Origin: Neurospora tetrasperma FGSC 2508
Lineage: Eukaryota; Ascomycota; Sordariomycetes; Sordariales; Sordariaceae
Assembly: GCF_000213175.1 (NCBI RefSeq)
Contig: NW_009799100.1
Span: 2,983,952-3,047,951 of the forward strand
Length of the DNA stretch: 64,000 nucleotides
Direction of reading: 5' to 3'
The notes beneath the pieces were generated by a model, which saw only the letters and a list, made by a program, of their open reading frames with translations, was not told where the DNA came from and made no database searches. Positions 24,780 through 35,278 of the stretch are shown here, piece after piece. A program made the translations under genes and the position numbers. Numbering within the stretch: position 1 is the stretch's first letter; every line of letters begins with the position of its first letter.

Positions 24780-25682
24780 ATGCCGAATCTTACACCTCAA
24801 CAGCTCACCACACTCTTTGATACTCTCACTTCAATCGATGAACGACTCAACCGAATTGAAGCGGCCCTTCACCTTAACAGCAATGCCGCGCATAACAACG
24901 GAAACGGCGACCCAACTTCCACTGGCACATCGGCTGGTCCAGCTGCCTCCGTGCTAGCCCATCCCTCACTAAGCGCCGGCGCCGGCAGGAGAGTCACCAA
25001 CGCCCAATCTCCCGCAGTCGCACAAGCGCGCTCACACCCGGCCCCACCAAGTGGAAGTCGCACATCCAACCTCACCATCCCCGCCGCCACCACCCAGTCC
25101 TCCGACCTCGTCCCCCTCGACCCGCCTCCACAAGGCTACACCATCTCCTCACGGGCCAGCATGCAAGACGAGCTCGACCAGTGGACCATCCCGCGGGGCT
25201 ACAGCATGCGCATCGCCGGCGCCAAAGTCACCGGCAAGAAGAAGGTCCGATGGGTATGTTTCCGAGGCGGCGAGGCGCGACATCACCGGCCACCTGTGGA
25301 CGAGTCCGTGATCCAGGCCGCCAAAGCCGAAGGCCGGCGCAAGCCCACCACCGATCGCACCTCCAAAAAGTGCGGGTGTCTGTTCAAATTCGAGGTGATT
25401 GAGACAGCCAAGGGGTCGGATCTGTGGACGCTACACTACCCAAATGAAGAGCACAAGACGCATAATCACGGCCCGTCAGATCAGACGAGCGATCCGAGGG
25501 CGAGGAGGTTGCCGACGGAGGTGAGCAGGGAGGTAGATCAGTGGTTGAGGCAGGGATGGTTGGTTAGTAAGGTGCAGGAAGAGCTGAGGGGGAGGGGGTT
25601 TAGGAACGTGTTGAATACAGATCTTTATAATCGAAAGAGGTTGTTGAAGAAGGAGAATGCGCAGGGGCAGGCGGGGGGTTGA
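24780..25682 (+). CDS. FAR1-type zinc-domain DNA-binding protein
   Basis: Predicted 300-residue nuclear protein in one exon. Residues 1-25 form an amphipathic helix (NLTPQQLTTLFDTLTSIDERLNRIE in segments). A low-complexity Ser/Ala/Pro/Asn stretch runs to about residue 100. The domain from about residue 115 (PPPQGYTISSRASMQDELDQW) to 230 matches the FAR1/MULE-derived WRKY-GCM1 fold: VRWVCFRGGE, the SKKCGCLFKFEV strand and the HKTHNHG zinc pair, giving a C...C...H-x-H pattern. In plants and fungi this fold occurs in domesticated Mutator-like transposases and light-response regulators. Here there is no transposase catalytic core, so the gene is a free-standing DNA-binding protein. A basic C-terminus (YNRKRLLKKE) follows. 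Confidence 0.72.
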   Translation: MPNLTPQQLTTLFDTLTSIDERLNRIEAALHLNSNAAHNNGNGDPTSTGTSAGPAASVLAHPSLSAGAGRRVTNAQSPAVAQARSHPAPPSGSRTSNLTIPAATTQSSDLVPLDPPPQGYTISSRASMQDELDQWTIPRGYSMRIAGAKVTGKKKVRWVCFRGGEARHHRPPVDESVIQAAKAEGRRKPTTDRTSKKCGCLFKFEVIETAKGSDLWTLHYPNEEHKTHNHGPSDQTSDPRARRLPTEVSREVDQWLRQGWLVSKVQEELRGRGFRNVLNTDLYNRKRLLKKENAQGQAGG

Positions 25683-26333
25683 AGAGGGGGGATGGTCGGT
25701 CGGCCTGGCTGATTGAGACGCTAATGTTGCTGCTTCGGGGTTCTGAACGTCTGGGTTACAGGGAATTTCATGGGAAAGGTAAATCGGGACACCTCATTAA
25801 ACTTTCCATTCCAGTTTGAGGGCATGTTGGAGGTAATGTAGTCTCGCGAAGTTATGATCTGTTTTCCGAGTTCTGAAGACCAACTTTCTCATCTCGTCGT
25901 GCCATTCTCAAGTAGAAGAACTCATCGATAGAACCTGATATGTGGTTGTGAAACAACGTACCTGCACATACCTATTGTTGGATCATCTACCAATCAGCGA
26001 TATCCTGCAGATGGAACCTTGCTCAAATCTTTTCAGGCTGCATTTTCGCATCGTTTTTCCACCACTTGCCAAAACAGTCTTTCTGTTCACGCAGTGCTCA
26101 CCAACACAACACTGTAACCCAAACAAATGTCTCCAGGGGCAACCGCTACAGTCTCCACTGCCCCTTTTCTTGTAGCTCCATAACAACAAGACCCCACCAT
26201 CAACATCCACGCAGGGACGAGGGTCCTCCACCAAACCTAGACGAGATTTACCACGAAGAACAACAACCTGGGCACAAAACAAAAACCACTCATCACCAGC
26301 CCCTCCACCACTCGCACTACCACCACCACAACA
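25683..26333. other. Intergenic
   Basis: No gene supported between two rightward genes. The last 150 nt are C/A-rich, with CACCAC and AACAAC runs like a fungal 5' leader. Confidence 0.45.
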
Positions 26334-26945
26334 ATGACCAGACTCCCCGTCTTAACCACCACCCCAGCCCGGCACCCAACCTCCTGCGCCTCCCTCTCTC
26401 TCCCACTCCTCTCCTTATTGAACTGCGTTCTCCCTTCTAACCCACCAAGCGCGTCAAACTCACAAACTCTCACCCTCTCCATCGGCTCCGGCCCCGGCCT
26501 TCTCGAAGCCCTTTTCCTCCACCATTACCCCTCCCGCTCTTCATCCTTCTACGGAGTCGAAGTAGCCCCTCCCCTTTCCCAACTAAAAGAGGGAAAAGAA
26601 GTGAATACCTGGTTACCCGAGCAGAACGCGATTACCGTCCCGGGAACTTGGGCGTTGGTGGGCAGGGAGTGGCTGGGGGAGACGAGGGGGCTGGTGTTTG
26701 TTTATCCTAGGAGTGGGGTGTTGGTGGGGAGGTACTTGGCTGAGATGGAGGGGATAGCAGCTGAACGGGGAAAGGGACTGGAAGTGGTAGTTTGGATTGG
26801 ACCGTGGTGTGATGTGGAGGAGTATAGGGCGGTGTTGGAGGGATGGGGTGTGAGAGAGGACCTCATTGGGGAAGAAGAGGGGAGCGGGAAGTTGGTGGAG
26901 GAGGGGGAGGTAGTGTTGGTTTATAGGAGCAGGAGGAGGGAGTGA
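26334..26945 (+). CDS. Small Rossmann-fold (methyltransferase-like) protein
   Basis: Predicted 203-residue single-exon protein. After a Leu/Ser-rich N-terminus (SLSLPLLSLLNCVLPSN) comes TLTLSIGSGPGLLEALFLHHY, a glycine-rich SAM-binding motif I. Then FYGVEVAPPLSQ follows, with the acidic end of strand 2 replaced by Glu in GVEV. TRGLVFVYPRSG and LEVVVWIGPW fit later strands of a Rossmann sheet, and the chain ends in VVLVYRSRRRE. Fold similarity is visible. The substrate is unknown, and the short length suggests a degenerate or minimal class I methyltransferase. The start in ACAATGACC is a good context. Confidence 0.6.
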   Translation: MTRLPVLTTTPARHPTSCASLSLPLLSLLNCVLPSNPPSASNSQTLTLSIGSGPGLLEALFLHHYPSRSSSFYGVEVAPPLSQLKEGKEVNTWLPEQNAITVPGTWALVGREWLGETRGLVFVYPRSGVLVGRYLAEMEGIAAERGKGLEVVVWIGPWCDVEEYRAVLEGWGVREDLIGEEEGSGKLVEEGEVVLVYRSRRRE

Positions 26946-27118
26946 AGGAAGGCTGCCCGGGCATGCATGCATGACACGAGGATGATAAATTTGGGGGTCT
27001 ACAAGTAAAGAGAGCGTTAGCTGTCTGTCTCTCTGTCTTGGTGCCAGACAGAGCATCAGCAAATGCAACTTGAAGAGGAAGAAAAGGGGGGAAAAGAGAG
27101 CAAAAAAAGAGCGGGTAA

Positions 27119-27212
27119 TGGTCCGTAACGGACTCGAACCGTTATCTTCATGCGGCACGCATGCAGACGCGGATTTACCACGCCGGGAATATTACCATTA
27201 CACCAACGGACC
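27119..27212 (-). tRNA. tRNA-like gene, isotype unresolved
   Basis: 94-nt element with a full acceptor stem (GGTCCGT with ACGGACC, 7/7), a T stem AACGG/CCGTT (5/5), T loop TTCGAGT, A box TGGTGTAATGG and B box GTTCGAGTC. This is strong evidence for a Pol III tRNA-type gene. About 20 nt exceed a normal tRNA, suggesting an intron. I cannot fold a standard anticodon arm: the best 3' stem GCATG pairs with CATGC, leaving a 5-nt loop GTGCC, while the canonical intron position would give an imperfect arm with anticodon GGT. Isotype left open. Confidence 0.7.
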
Positions 27213-27516
27213 ACACCACGGGAGAATGCTCAATTGAAAGAGATTGAATACCATAGATGGGGTTGAGACATGGGATGACGTGGGGTAGGCGGGAGGGTCA
27301 GGCCGGAGGCAGGAACGGCAGGCACACACGGAAGGTGTGGGTAAGAGCGGCGGGCAAAAGCCGCACGAAGAAGAGGGTAGAGGTAACGACTGGGTTGGGT
27401 TGTGCTGCTTGATGCCGGCCTAGAACCACAGGGGCATCCAGAGGTCTGTCCCAGATCGATGGTTACAAACCCAACCGACAATTTGAAAGAAACTCGCAAC
27501 GCGTAGGGCAGTCTTC
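27213..27516. other. tRNA-like gene / array spacer
   Basis: Short spacer between the tRNA-like gene and the first ISG12-like gene. Nothing else seen. Confidence 0.5.
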
Positions 27517-28457
27517 CTAAAGCCAGTCCTTGTCAGAGGTTTCGGAGTCCGAGTCGTCCAACAAAGTAGACTCATCATCGAAGTCCCTGCGGCCCAGCCC
27601 ACTCTGTCTCCAACGAGAGGCCTTCTCCTCTTCCGTCCCTGTCCCATCATCACCATTACCATTACCATCATTTCCTGGGTCTTTCGGATTCTCACCCCCT
27701 TCATCTTTACCCTCACCTTCCCCCTCCTTATCCGCCTGCTCCTTCCTCAGCTCCTTAGTAGCATACGCGCCACCCGCAACCGCTGCGGCAGCCCCAACCC
27801 CTTGCCCAACAGCCGCAACAACAGGGACTCCATACCCTCCCATCGCCGCGCTTGTAGCGGTAGCAAACCAGCTACCAGCCACAACGTTACCTATCATGCC
27901 TTGAATTGCAGCCGCGAAAGACCCTACAAATAAAACCGATTAAACTTCATGTTCTGATATTCAGACGCAGTGAAACAAGCGTTCAAGTAGAGGAGAGATG
28001 GGATAGGACGTCGGCAAGATAGGAAACATATACGTACCTCCTACGATTCCACTGGAACCAAAACCCATGAAACTCAACACTGGCCCGGTGAGCAGTGCGG
28101 GGGCAGCGACAACTGTTAGTCCGCCGGCTGTGAGACCGAGAGCTGCGGCGGCTTTGGGGTTGTTTTTGATCCATTCTTTGGCCTGTGTAGCAGGGAAAAG
28201 CGTGCGGGTTCGTGGTCCCCGGGTCAGCTGCTATTTGACTACTCCAAGTTCAGGGGACTGGTACTGACCCATTTTATCTTTTCAAGCAAATCATCGTTCG
28301 GCTGAGGTTGACCATCTTGGGACTCATTGGTCGATGGTGTGTTAGGGTCCGCGGGGTCTTCTTTCGCGGGGGTCCCGGAGTCGTTCGTTGTCTCATCTTT
28401 TGGTGATGCCTCCTGGGAACCTTTGTCGTCAGGCGGTGGAATTTTGCGCTCGGTCAT
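27517..28457 (-). CDS. ISG12-like protein A, acidic tails
   Basis: Predicted 246-residue membrane protein. Exons (complement) 28269-28457, 28038-28182 and 27517-27923 join in frame. Residues 1-63 are polar and disordered (Asp/Pro/Ser-rich), ending LLEKIKW. Exon 2 encodes AKEWIKNNPK plus a hydrophobic Gly/Ala segment ending LSFMGFGSSGIVG. Exon 3 gives GSFAAAIQGMIGNVVAGSW, then FATATSAAMGGYG, the family core. The tail from about residue 175 is acidic and Gly-rich and ends DFDDESTLLDDSDSETS..DKDWL, with an acidic-dileucine motif (DESTLL) shared with protein C. Family is recognised by motif; localisation and role are unknown. The start is an ATG in CAAAATGACC; an upstream ATG at 28601 is less likely. 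Confidence 0.85.
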
Positions 28458-29175
28458 TTTGATCTCCGCTGGTCTAATAGGGCTTAGTTCTGATGATGCG
28501 GCAACTCGGACTGGTTGGGAATATTGTAACAAGGGTATGGTAAGTGTCAAGAGCTGTGCTGCGGGGTTGGGAAGGGGACACACCCTTATACTTGTGGTCA
28601 TGGAGATTCCACGTCACATTCGGACCTTGTCCCAGCAAAGATCGCCTACGCAGTGATAGGTGTGACAGTGGCGTTGGGTGGTACAGGAGGTTTCTATAGG
28701 TCTGTGGACCTTGAAGTCTTGTTGCTCTTCAATGAGTGGAATGGTCGATCCGCGAGACCGGTCCAGGCCTGTTGATATGACAGCCGAGAACATTTCTTTG
28801 AGCAACCCAGGAAGAAGTTGGGAACTGATGTCTTGTCCGAGATATCACAGCTACAACCTATGTACCCCGCAGCAAGGCTAGCCCACATGTACAGGGGCTT
28901 GTACCTATGAGTTGGCTTGTGCAAGACGGCCTGCAGCAAGCGCCCACATGCATCTGGGAACGGATTGGATCTGTTTGATATCTGATTCGGTCCTTAATGT
29001 CGTCACGTTGCCCTGAGCTTATCCAGGCCTTCTGGCGGAAATGTTCCGTTTACGTCGAGGTTCCAGACACGACAGGATACTCTTCCAGCGAGGAAAACAA
29101 ACTGCCTCTCAATTTAACAAATCACCTAGTCGAGCACCCTCCTCCCTGCCGTTTTGTTGGTGGCCACCTTCCATG
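28458..29175. other. Array spacer A-B
   Basis: Promoter side of gene A. No coding sequence supported. Confidence 0.45.
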
Positions 29176-29445
29176 CTATATGACTCTGAGCCCAGCTTGT
29201 CCAGCAATGGCAAGTGGGATAATAATTGCGGAGCCTGATCAAGATGGTCAGCCCTGCAACAGATGACTCTCGGGTGGGTGTGGAAGATAGAAGGGCATCT
29301 CACCTCCTTTAGCCGCCGTTACCATTTTCCAAACCCCAAAGGCTGTGCTTACGGCACCTGAAGGACCGGCGGCAACTATGGGAGAAAAAAACATTGCCGC
29401 GGCCCAGAAACCGATAGCGACACCAGTTGCGGCCAGCGCGAGCAT
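29176..29445 (-). CDS. ISG12-like B, short or decaying copy
   Basis: Tentative 66-residue model, exons (complement) 29304-29445 and 29176-29234. The first exon encodes a hydrophobic segment (MLALAATGVAIGFWAAAMFF and VSTAFGVWKMVTAAKG). It ends in the same phase-1 Gly split used by its neighbours. The next exon continues GSAIIIPLAIAGQAG and stops after RVI, before any IGNV core. The reading frame could extend 5' through an acceptor at about 29461 (TTCAG), giving GNVGIML. I see the conserved splice position and composition but not the diagnostic motif, so this is either a truncated paralogue, a pseudogene or a minimal membrane peptide. Confidence 0.38.
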
Positions 29446-30553
29446 AATCCCCACGTTTCCTGAATTCTAAAGAACGACGGGAGGTTTGGTTAGAAACAGA
29501 ACGCCATTGGGGCTCAACGGCACATTCACGAGCGAGGCATTGCCTACACTTGTATGAGGAAAGGGCTATGAGTTTCACTTGTGGATCTTGGGTTTTCTGC
29601 ACGAGGACAGCCCAATGAAAATCTCTCTCTTCACGTGTGTTGGAGTTCGTAGTATCCTCAGGCAAAGTTGAAGACTCTCGATTCCCCGTGCTCTTCAGAG
29701 ACAAGCCATGGGAATGGACACCGATTATGTCGGGCCGCCCAGGGAGACGAGTATGTTTCGTCAAGCATTGGCACGGAACACCAGAATCCTTTCGCGTCAT
29801 ATCAATGTGAGAAGGAGGTAGGAAGTCGTCAGAATTGTCGCGAGGTGGCAGATGTATGTGAGCCACAAGATATTCTGGTCCACCGGGCGCTGAAAGCTTT
29901 CCCTTTGGACATGAACAATGGGTGTAGTATTCTTTGCGAGTCATACTGGCAATCCACGCAATAGTAGATGAAATTGGTAGCAAGAAGCTTGAACAGCACC
30001 ACTCGAGACAAAGCTCAAGGAAAGCAGGGGAATAAGGTGCGAGAGATGGAAAACGAGAAGAGCACGGGGCACTGCTTTGAGGGGAAAATATGTTCTATGA
30101 TGGACTCAGAAAACCTCAAACTTATGACCGAAGTATCATAGAGGCGCATTTCCTGCCGCCGTTGGATCAGCGCGTTTGCTGATGGATTTTCTGCAGGACA
30201 GCTGCATCTGTAAACTTCACGTTCCCTTCCAAATTTCCTTTTCGCCTCGTGCATCCAAGTATGTACCATCGCTACAGTGGTGCTCTGGTATTCATTCTAC
30301 CTGAAACTACTTCTCCATCAGGTCTACTACTGTTCAAATTGAGTCTAATCTTACGAGTGCGAAATTTGTAAGCCCTTCCAACAACGGGTACTGTATCTGG
30401 ATTCTTTTGCTAGGTGTAGGTCACAGAAGCTCATCTTGCCTCTATCAGCGTTCTTCCGAATGGCCGGTGTGCCGTTTGTGTTGGTTTTACGTAGGAGCCA
30501 ATCTGCAAAGCTCCTCCAAAATCTTTGATCATACGCCAATCGGTTGGAGAATT
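29446..30553. other. Array spacer B-C
   Basis: 1.1 kb. An open minus-strand frame runs through about 29470-29980 but has no recognisable domain or clean splice link to gene B; I treat it as non-coding. Confidence 0.4.
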
Positions 30554-31286
30554 TTAACGGAGTTGTACGAAGGACTCTTCATCAGAGGCCTCAGAATCAT
30601 CCAACAATGCGGTCTCCTCATCGAAGTCCTTGCCGCGGTGTCCATCCTGGTTCGCACGAGGAATCTTCTCTACCTCTGACCCGTCTCCATCATCCTTCGG
30701 CCCCTTTGGGCTTGGGGGACCGGCTCCATCTGTATTTCCGTCGTCTTCACGTCCATTTCCATTCAGAATAGCTGTGATGAGCCCGGCCGCCGATGTACAA
30801 ACTCCGGCCGACTGAACGGCAGTCGTGAGACCAGCGAGTCCGTATCCGCCCATTGCAGTGCTTGTGAGAGAGGCAAACCAGCTTCCAGCTGCGACGTTCC
30901 CAATAATTGCTTGTACTCCTGCTGCTAAAGAGCCTAAGCGTGGAGTTGTTAGTTGGTGGAAGAATCAATACACGCTCTGGGATCCTACCTCCTACAACGC
31001 CACCAGACCCAAATCCAAGTGGTACCAAAGCACCCGCAGCAGGTGCGGTGACTAGAGCAGGGGCAGCGACTACTGTCGCTCCTGCTAGACTCAGCCCTAT
31101 GCCTGCAGCTTGAAGGCGATTTCTGCTAAGCCATTCTCTGATCTGCGATGGCGAGAATGTTTATCAGCTATTGCTTTTTTGATCACGGACATCATGGGAG
31201 TTGTGTAATGTGCAACTGACTCTCTCAAGCTTCTCTTCCCAGGAAAGATTATCCCAATCATCTTCATCCCAAGGCATCGCAGGCAT
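30554..31286 (-). CDS. ISG12-like protein C, acidic C-terminal tail
   Basis: Predicted 199-residue membrane protein. Exons (complement) 31221-31286, 30989-31142 and 30933-30554 join in frame. The N-terminus is 22 residues, acidic and aromatic (MPAMPWDEDDWDNLSWEEKL). Exon 2 begins IREWLSRNRLQ and carries the hydrophobic segment ending LGFGSGGVVG. Exon 3 starts GSLAAGVQAIIGNVAAGSW, followed by FASLTSTAMGGYG. The tail ends KDFDEETALLDDSEASDEES, the same DFD-x-E-x-x-LLDDS signature as protein A, with a [DE]xxxLL-type sorting motif. The first donor (AGA|GTCAGT) is the same unusual GTCAGT sequence as in gene A, which supports recent common descent. Confidence 0.86.
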
Positions 31287-31983
31287 TTTGATTTTGATGG
31301 AAGTAAACAGCTAACGAAGTTGAGGAATGGGATGACCTGAGATGGTTACAATAAACGTTGTTGCCAGGTCGTGGAAAGTCGGCAGGAAGGCGATGAAGAA
31401 TAGAAAGACGTGAAAGTGCGGGTATTTGACCGTTCTGTGCACTGATCTTGCAGTCATCTCCTTCGTCCCAAGTTTGCCTGTGCGTGACGTTGCTGTAGGC
31501 CTCACTCTATACAGGTCATGGACGGGTGGCGATTTCCAATTTGCTTCCGACTGGTATATGCAAAACATTCACGACACTGGCCAAGTGGTGCAGGAGAAGA
31601 TCCATCTTCATCGATATCAACATCATCGCGTTGACTACCAACGAAATTCCATTCCTTTCCTTTTTCGACAATTTTTTTTTTAATTTCCATTCAATTTGTT
31701 TGAAGTGACAAACAGTTCTACGTTGGGTTGGACAGATTCCCACGGAACTTGGACCATATCGGGGCTAACTGCATTTCGCGTTTGTCACCTTCGATAGGTA
31801 CGTTTTGCTTGGAATTACCTTTGGATCACTTGCGTCCAAACACCATATCCCGCGATTATCCGCATTCTGCCACCTCTTCGGCTTTGAGTCGATTTCTAGG
31901 TACCACTACTTCCTCGACATCACTACCACTTCTCAAAGGTCTTGCAAAACAGGGGTCATCATACGTCGACAAGGTTTGGGCTT
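31287..31983. other. Array spacer C-D
   Basis: Promoter of gene C and 3' end of gene D. Nothing else seen. Confidence 0.45.
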
Positions 31984-33007
31984 CTACTCATTGTTCATCA
32001 ACTTCGAAGCAGCACCAGCAGCACCACCCGCCGCCATAGCTGCTCCAATAGCCTGACCGACAGCCGCAATAGCTGTGCCCTCAAGACCACCCATGGCTGC
32101 GCTCGTGAGGCCAGCAAAGGCACTTCCGGCCGCGACACTTCCGATGCCGGATTGGATTGCTGCTGCCATAGATCCTGGCCAGACGAATGGCAAGTGTCAG
32201 TACGTACCTGACTGAGAGAAAGAATCCGCTTTTTCATGAGGTTTTCTTACCTGCCGCGATTCCTGAAGCACCAAAGCCCAGGCCGCTCAAAATCGGGGTC
32301 ATAAGCAAACCGGGTACCGCTAGGATAACGATACCCGTCACGCCGAGCACGATATACATCACGACGTCCGGGTGCTCTGAAACCCAGTCTTGAGCCTATC
32401 ATGGAGATAACACCGTCAGTTGTTCACTCAATAAAAGGTAGGAAAAATGGAGAGAGGATATTGACCTTTTGGACTTGCTCCTTGATGCTCTCACCAAGGT
32501 CTCCGGCTGCCTCAAGTAGTTTGGGCAGGATGTTGGATGCCCAGTCTGACACTTTCAGGGCCATCTATTCAGATAGTAGCTCGTCAGCGGGGTGGTTTTC
32601 TCCAAGGCGAATAAGGAAGGAAGACCACATACCATAGGAAGCTCTCGTTCAGCATCCTGCGCTAGGCCAAGAGCTCTTTTCGCGTCTTCTGAGACCTCCT
32701 TGGTCAACTTGATAACGAGCTGTGAATGGGAAATGTGTCAGCATGCAGGCAAACACGAAAGAAAGACAGACAAGTGTATGTGTACCTGTTCGGCCTGCTT
32801 CAAGGCGTTTCCAACAACTTCAGAAAATGTGTGAGACATATTATTTCCCAACTCGTCGGCCGCTTTGCCAGCTTCATTTGCCTGTTTCTGCACGTTCTCT
32901 CCGAATTCGTTCATTCCCTTGCCCGCTTCTTCGAAACTCTTTCCAGCATTGGTGGCAAACTCATCGAAGCCTTTGCCGGCATCGTCCATTATCTTACCGA
33001 AATCCAT
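31984..33007 (-). CDS. ISG12-like protein D with helical modules
   Basis: Predicted 247-residue protein. Exons (complement) 32786-33007, 32633-32719, 32466-32564, 32251-32395 and 31984-32174; the first three junctions are phase 0 and the fourth phase 1. Residues 1-74 form an amphipathic helix built of 11-mer-like repeats (GKGFDEFATNAGKSFEEAGK). A 29-residue linker exon follows, then a 33-residue W-module (99 nt) with VSDWASNILP. Exon 4 starts AQDWVSEHPDVV and ends SGLGFGASGIAA. Exon 5 holds GSMAAAIQSGIGSVAAGSA and FAGLTSAAMGG, then an Ala/Gly-rich end. The core is ISG12-like; the amphipathic N-terminus suggests membrane-surface binding (inference). Confidence 0.87.
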
Positions 33008-33477
33008 CCTTTCGCTGCTGGAATGACTGACGATGGTGGGCTGGAGGTTCGAATTGAAGATTGGACAGATCGAGGGTAGCACTGGGAAGATCTATTGATC
33101 ACCGCATTTATGGACGATTGGATTGTTTCGTCATGACAATTTGAATGAGGAAGTATGGCTCAGTCTCATGCTCGAAGTGGAGATGGCATAGTAGGCCTCG
33201 GTGCAGAAACGGCAGAAGGGACCCCTCAAATCCAGGCCTCTGGCAGCGAGCAAACGAAACCATGATGTGTTCAATGAAAACATTTGCACAAAGTTTACGG
33301 GTAATTGCACCTGCCAACGTCATAAGTTGCGACTGACTGCAAGAGGCCGTCCCCAATAACATTCTCTGGCCGATAACACTGGCAAAATCAAGTATGACAG
33401 ACATGAAACTCGAAGCTTCTCAAAGAGCCAGTCCACCCAAAGATCGCAGACATTCAAAGATGACTCAAGTACAGATC
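33008..33477. other. Array spacer D-E
   Basis: Short intergenic space; no gene seen. Confidence 0.45.
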
Positions 33478-34770
33478 TCACAGTCCTCCTATTTCAATCA
33501 CAGGTACCTCACCATTGAACTTCTCTTCCATCCACTGGCGTATAAGATCTACAGCGCCAGCGGTCATAATCGTGGCCCCAGTTGCCCGTAGGGCAGCATC
33601 GAGAGCAACGGCCCCATAGCCTTCCGCACCAGCACTTTGGAGAAACGCAAAAACGCTCCCTGGACTGACGTTGCCGATGATAGAATGGACTGCTGCTGCA
33701 ATTGAATCTGATGACATGGAATCAGTGTTAGCGTATCCTGTGAACTGTATAGAGTGTCTTCGAGCCGACAAAAGATCCACGCTCCAAGCCCAAAAACGGG
33801 GGTCTGCTTACCTGCAGCTACTCCTTCGGAAGTGAATCCCAGAGCATCCAACATGGGTTTATAGATCAACCCAGGATATGCAACCAAGATTATAAGGCCT
33901 GCAACTCCTAGTACGATGAAGACCGTGGCGGTAGGGTGTTCCGACGCCCACTTCTGAGCCTGCACGTTGCGAAAATAAAATAATCAGCTTTAGGCTCAAC
34001 ATTGACCAGTCCGCTATCACGCAGAAATTCGGTCTCCTACCTTCTCGAATTCGAGCCTGGCGCTCTCCGCGAGTTCTTTACTGGTCTCCACGAGGAAAGG
34101 GAGGATATTCGTTGCCCAGTCAAGGACAGTAATGGGGATCTGAAAGTAGAGGTAAGTAGAGTATTTGTCAGATAATATGAACAAATGTATAGAGGAATTT
34201 CTTCCAGATTGGCGGTTTGGGTAACCTTACCAGTTCAACGGCCTCGCCATCTTGACCCATAACCACCTGGGACTTATCCTGAAGCACGTTGGAAGTCAAC
34301 TGAATCGAGACCTAGACAAAAGAAGGTGTTACTTAAAATAAGTTTCTGAGGCTTTATCGGTTTGTTAGAAGCCATCTCTCACATGCTCAGCATGCTTCTT
34401 TGCATTGTCGAGAATATCCGCAAGCGTGTCGGCAGCAATAGGAAGGTTTTGATTAACCCATTCTCCAGCATTTTCCGAGAACTGGCCAATTTGAACTCTG
34501 GTTAGCGAGTGTGACCGCAAAGTAATTAGCAACTTTGATTTCAGCAAATATCCTCACCTGCTCTGTGTGTTTCCGCGCATCCTCCACTACACTGCTCACG
34601 GCCGCTCCGGCCTGAGGGAGAAAGTTCTTTGCCCACTGCGATGCATCGGTCGAAATCTAGGAGGCATCAAAAGTCAGTCAAAAATAGGTCGAACAAGAAA
34701 CTGAGCAAATCGAAAATACCTTTTCGGTGTTCTGGGCGAGTATATCGCCAAAGAAATCCCAGGGCGCCAT
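33478..34770 (-). CDS. ISG12-like protein E with three 33-residue modules
   Basis: Predicted 268-residue protein. Exons (complement) 34720-34770 (51 nt), 34558-34656 (99), 34383-34481 (99), 34231-34311 (81), 34041-34139 (99), 33812-33959 (148) and 33478-33707. All introns before the hydrophobic exon are phase 0 and the last is phase 1. Three 33-residue exons repeat a W...LP...A..E pattern: SQWAKNFLP ending ARKHTEQ, GEWVNQNLP ending AKKHAEH, and LDWATNILP ending EFEK. The hydrophobic exon AQKWASEHPTAT...ALGFTSEGVAA leads to DSIAAAVHSIIGNVSPGS, then VFAFLQSAGAEGYG. An exon-per-repeat layout this regular is strong evidence for growth by exon duplication. Function unknown. Confidence 0.88.
34041..34656 (-). 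repeat. Coding repeat: three 99-nt module exons of gene E
   Basis: Exons 34558-34656, 34383-34481 and 34041-34139, each exactly 99 nt and phase 0 at both ends, encode related 33-residue helical modules. An 81-nt unrelated exon sits between the second and third. Confidence 0.85.
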
Positions 34771-35278
34771 CTTGCTGTCTTGACTGCAAATTGGTGATTG
34801 ATGCTGGTGGTGAAGTGATCTTGACAAAAGATAAGAAGTCACAAAGAGCTGCGGGACGTTGTAGGCACCTATTAAGCATTGCAACTGTCCGGGACGGTAC
34901 CCCAGCCCATGTTATCTGGTTGAAAACCGCAGGCCCTGCCCGACGAGGCCCGACGGAGCGGCCCTTGACTGGATCTTACTGTACCGGTGGGAGCGGGGAT
35001 GAAGGATGAGCTGTCGGCGGCCCGCAGCTAGACGGCATTGACCATTGAAAGACAAGTATCACTTTCAAAAGTTTGGATTTGGGCTTGCTGCTTTTTACCT
35101 GCTGGTACTGTTGGCGGGGTTTTTGCATAACCACAGCTGATCATCCGCAAGAAAGCGCAGTTATGGCCGTGAACACCCGATGTAAATGGTTCAAATTAAC
35201 ATGAACATATCACGCATTACAAATTATTGGATGCGATCATCCAACAAGGACAAAGCGCGAGGAAACCGGTGAAGCCCA
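34771..35278. other. Array spacer E-F
   Basis: Promoter of gene E and 3' side of gene F. No coding sequence supported. Confidence 0.45.

Noticed and set aside
29309-29983. 224-codon minus-strand open frame
   Set aside because: No domain, no clean start or splice link to gene B, and no family pattern. Possibly leader sequence, but not supportable as a gene.
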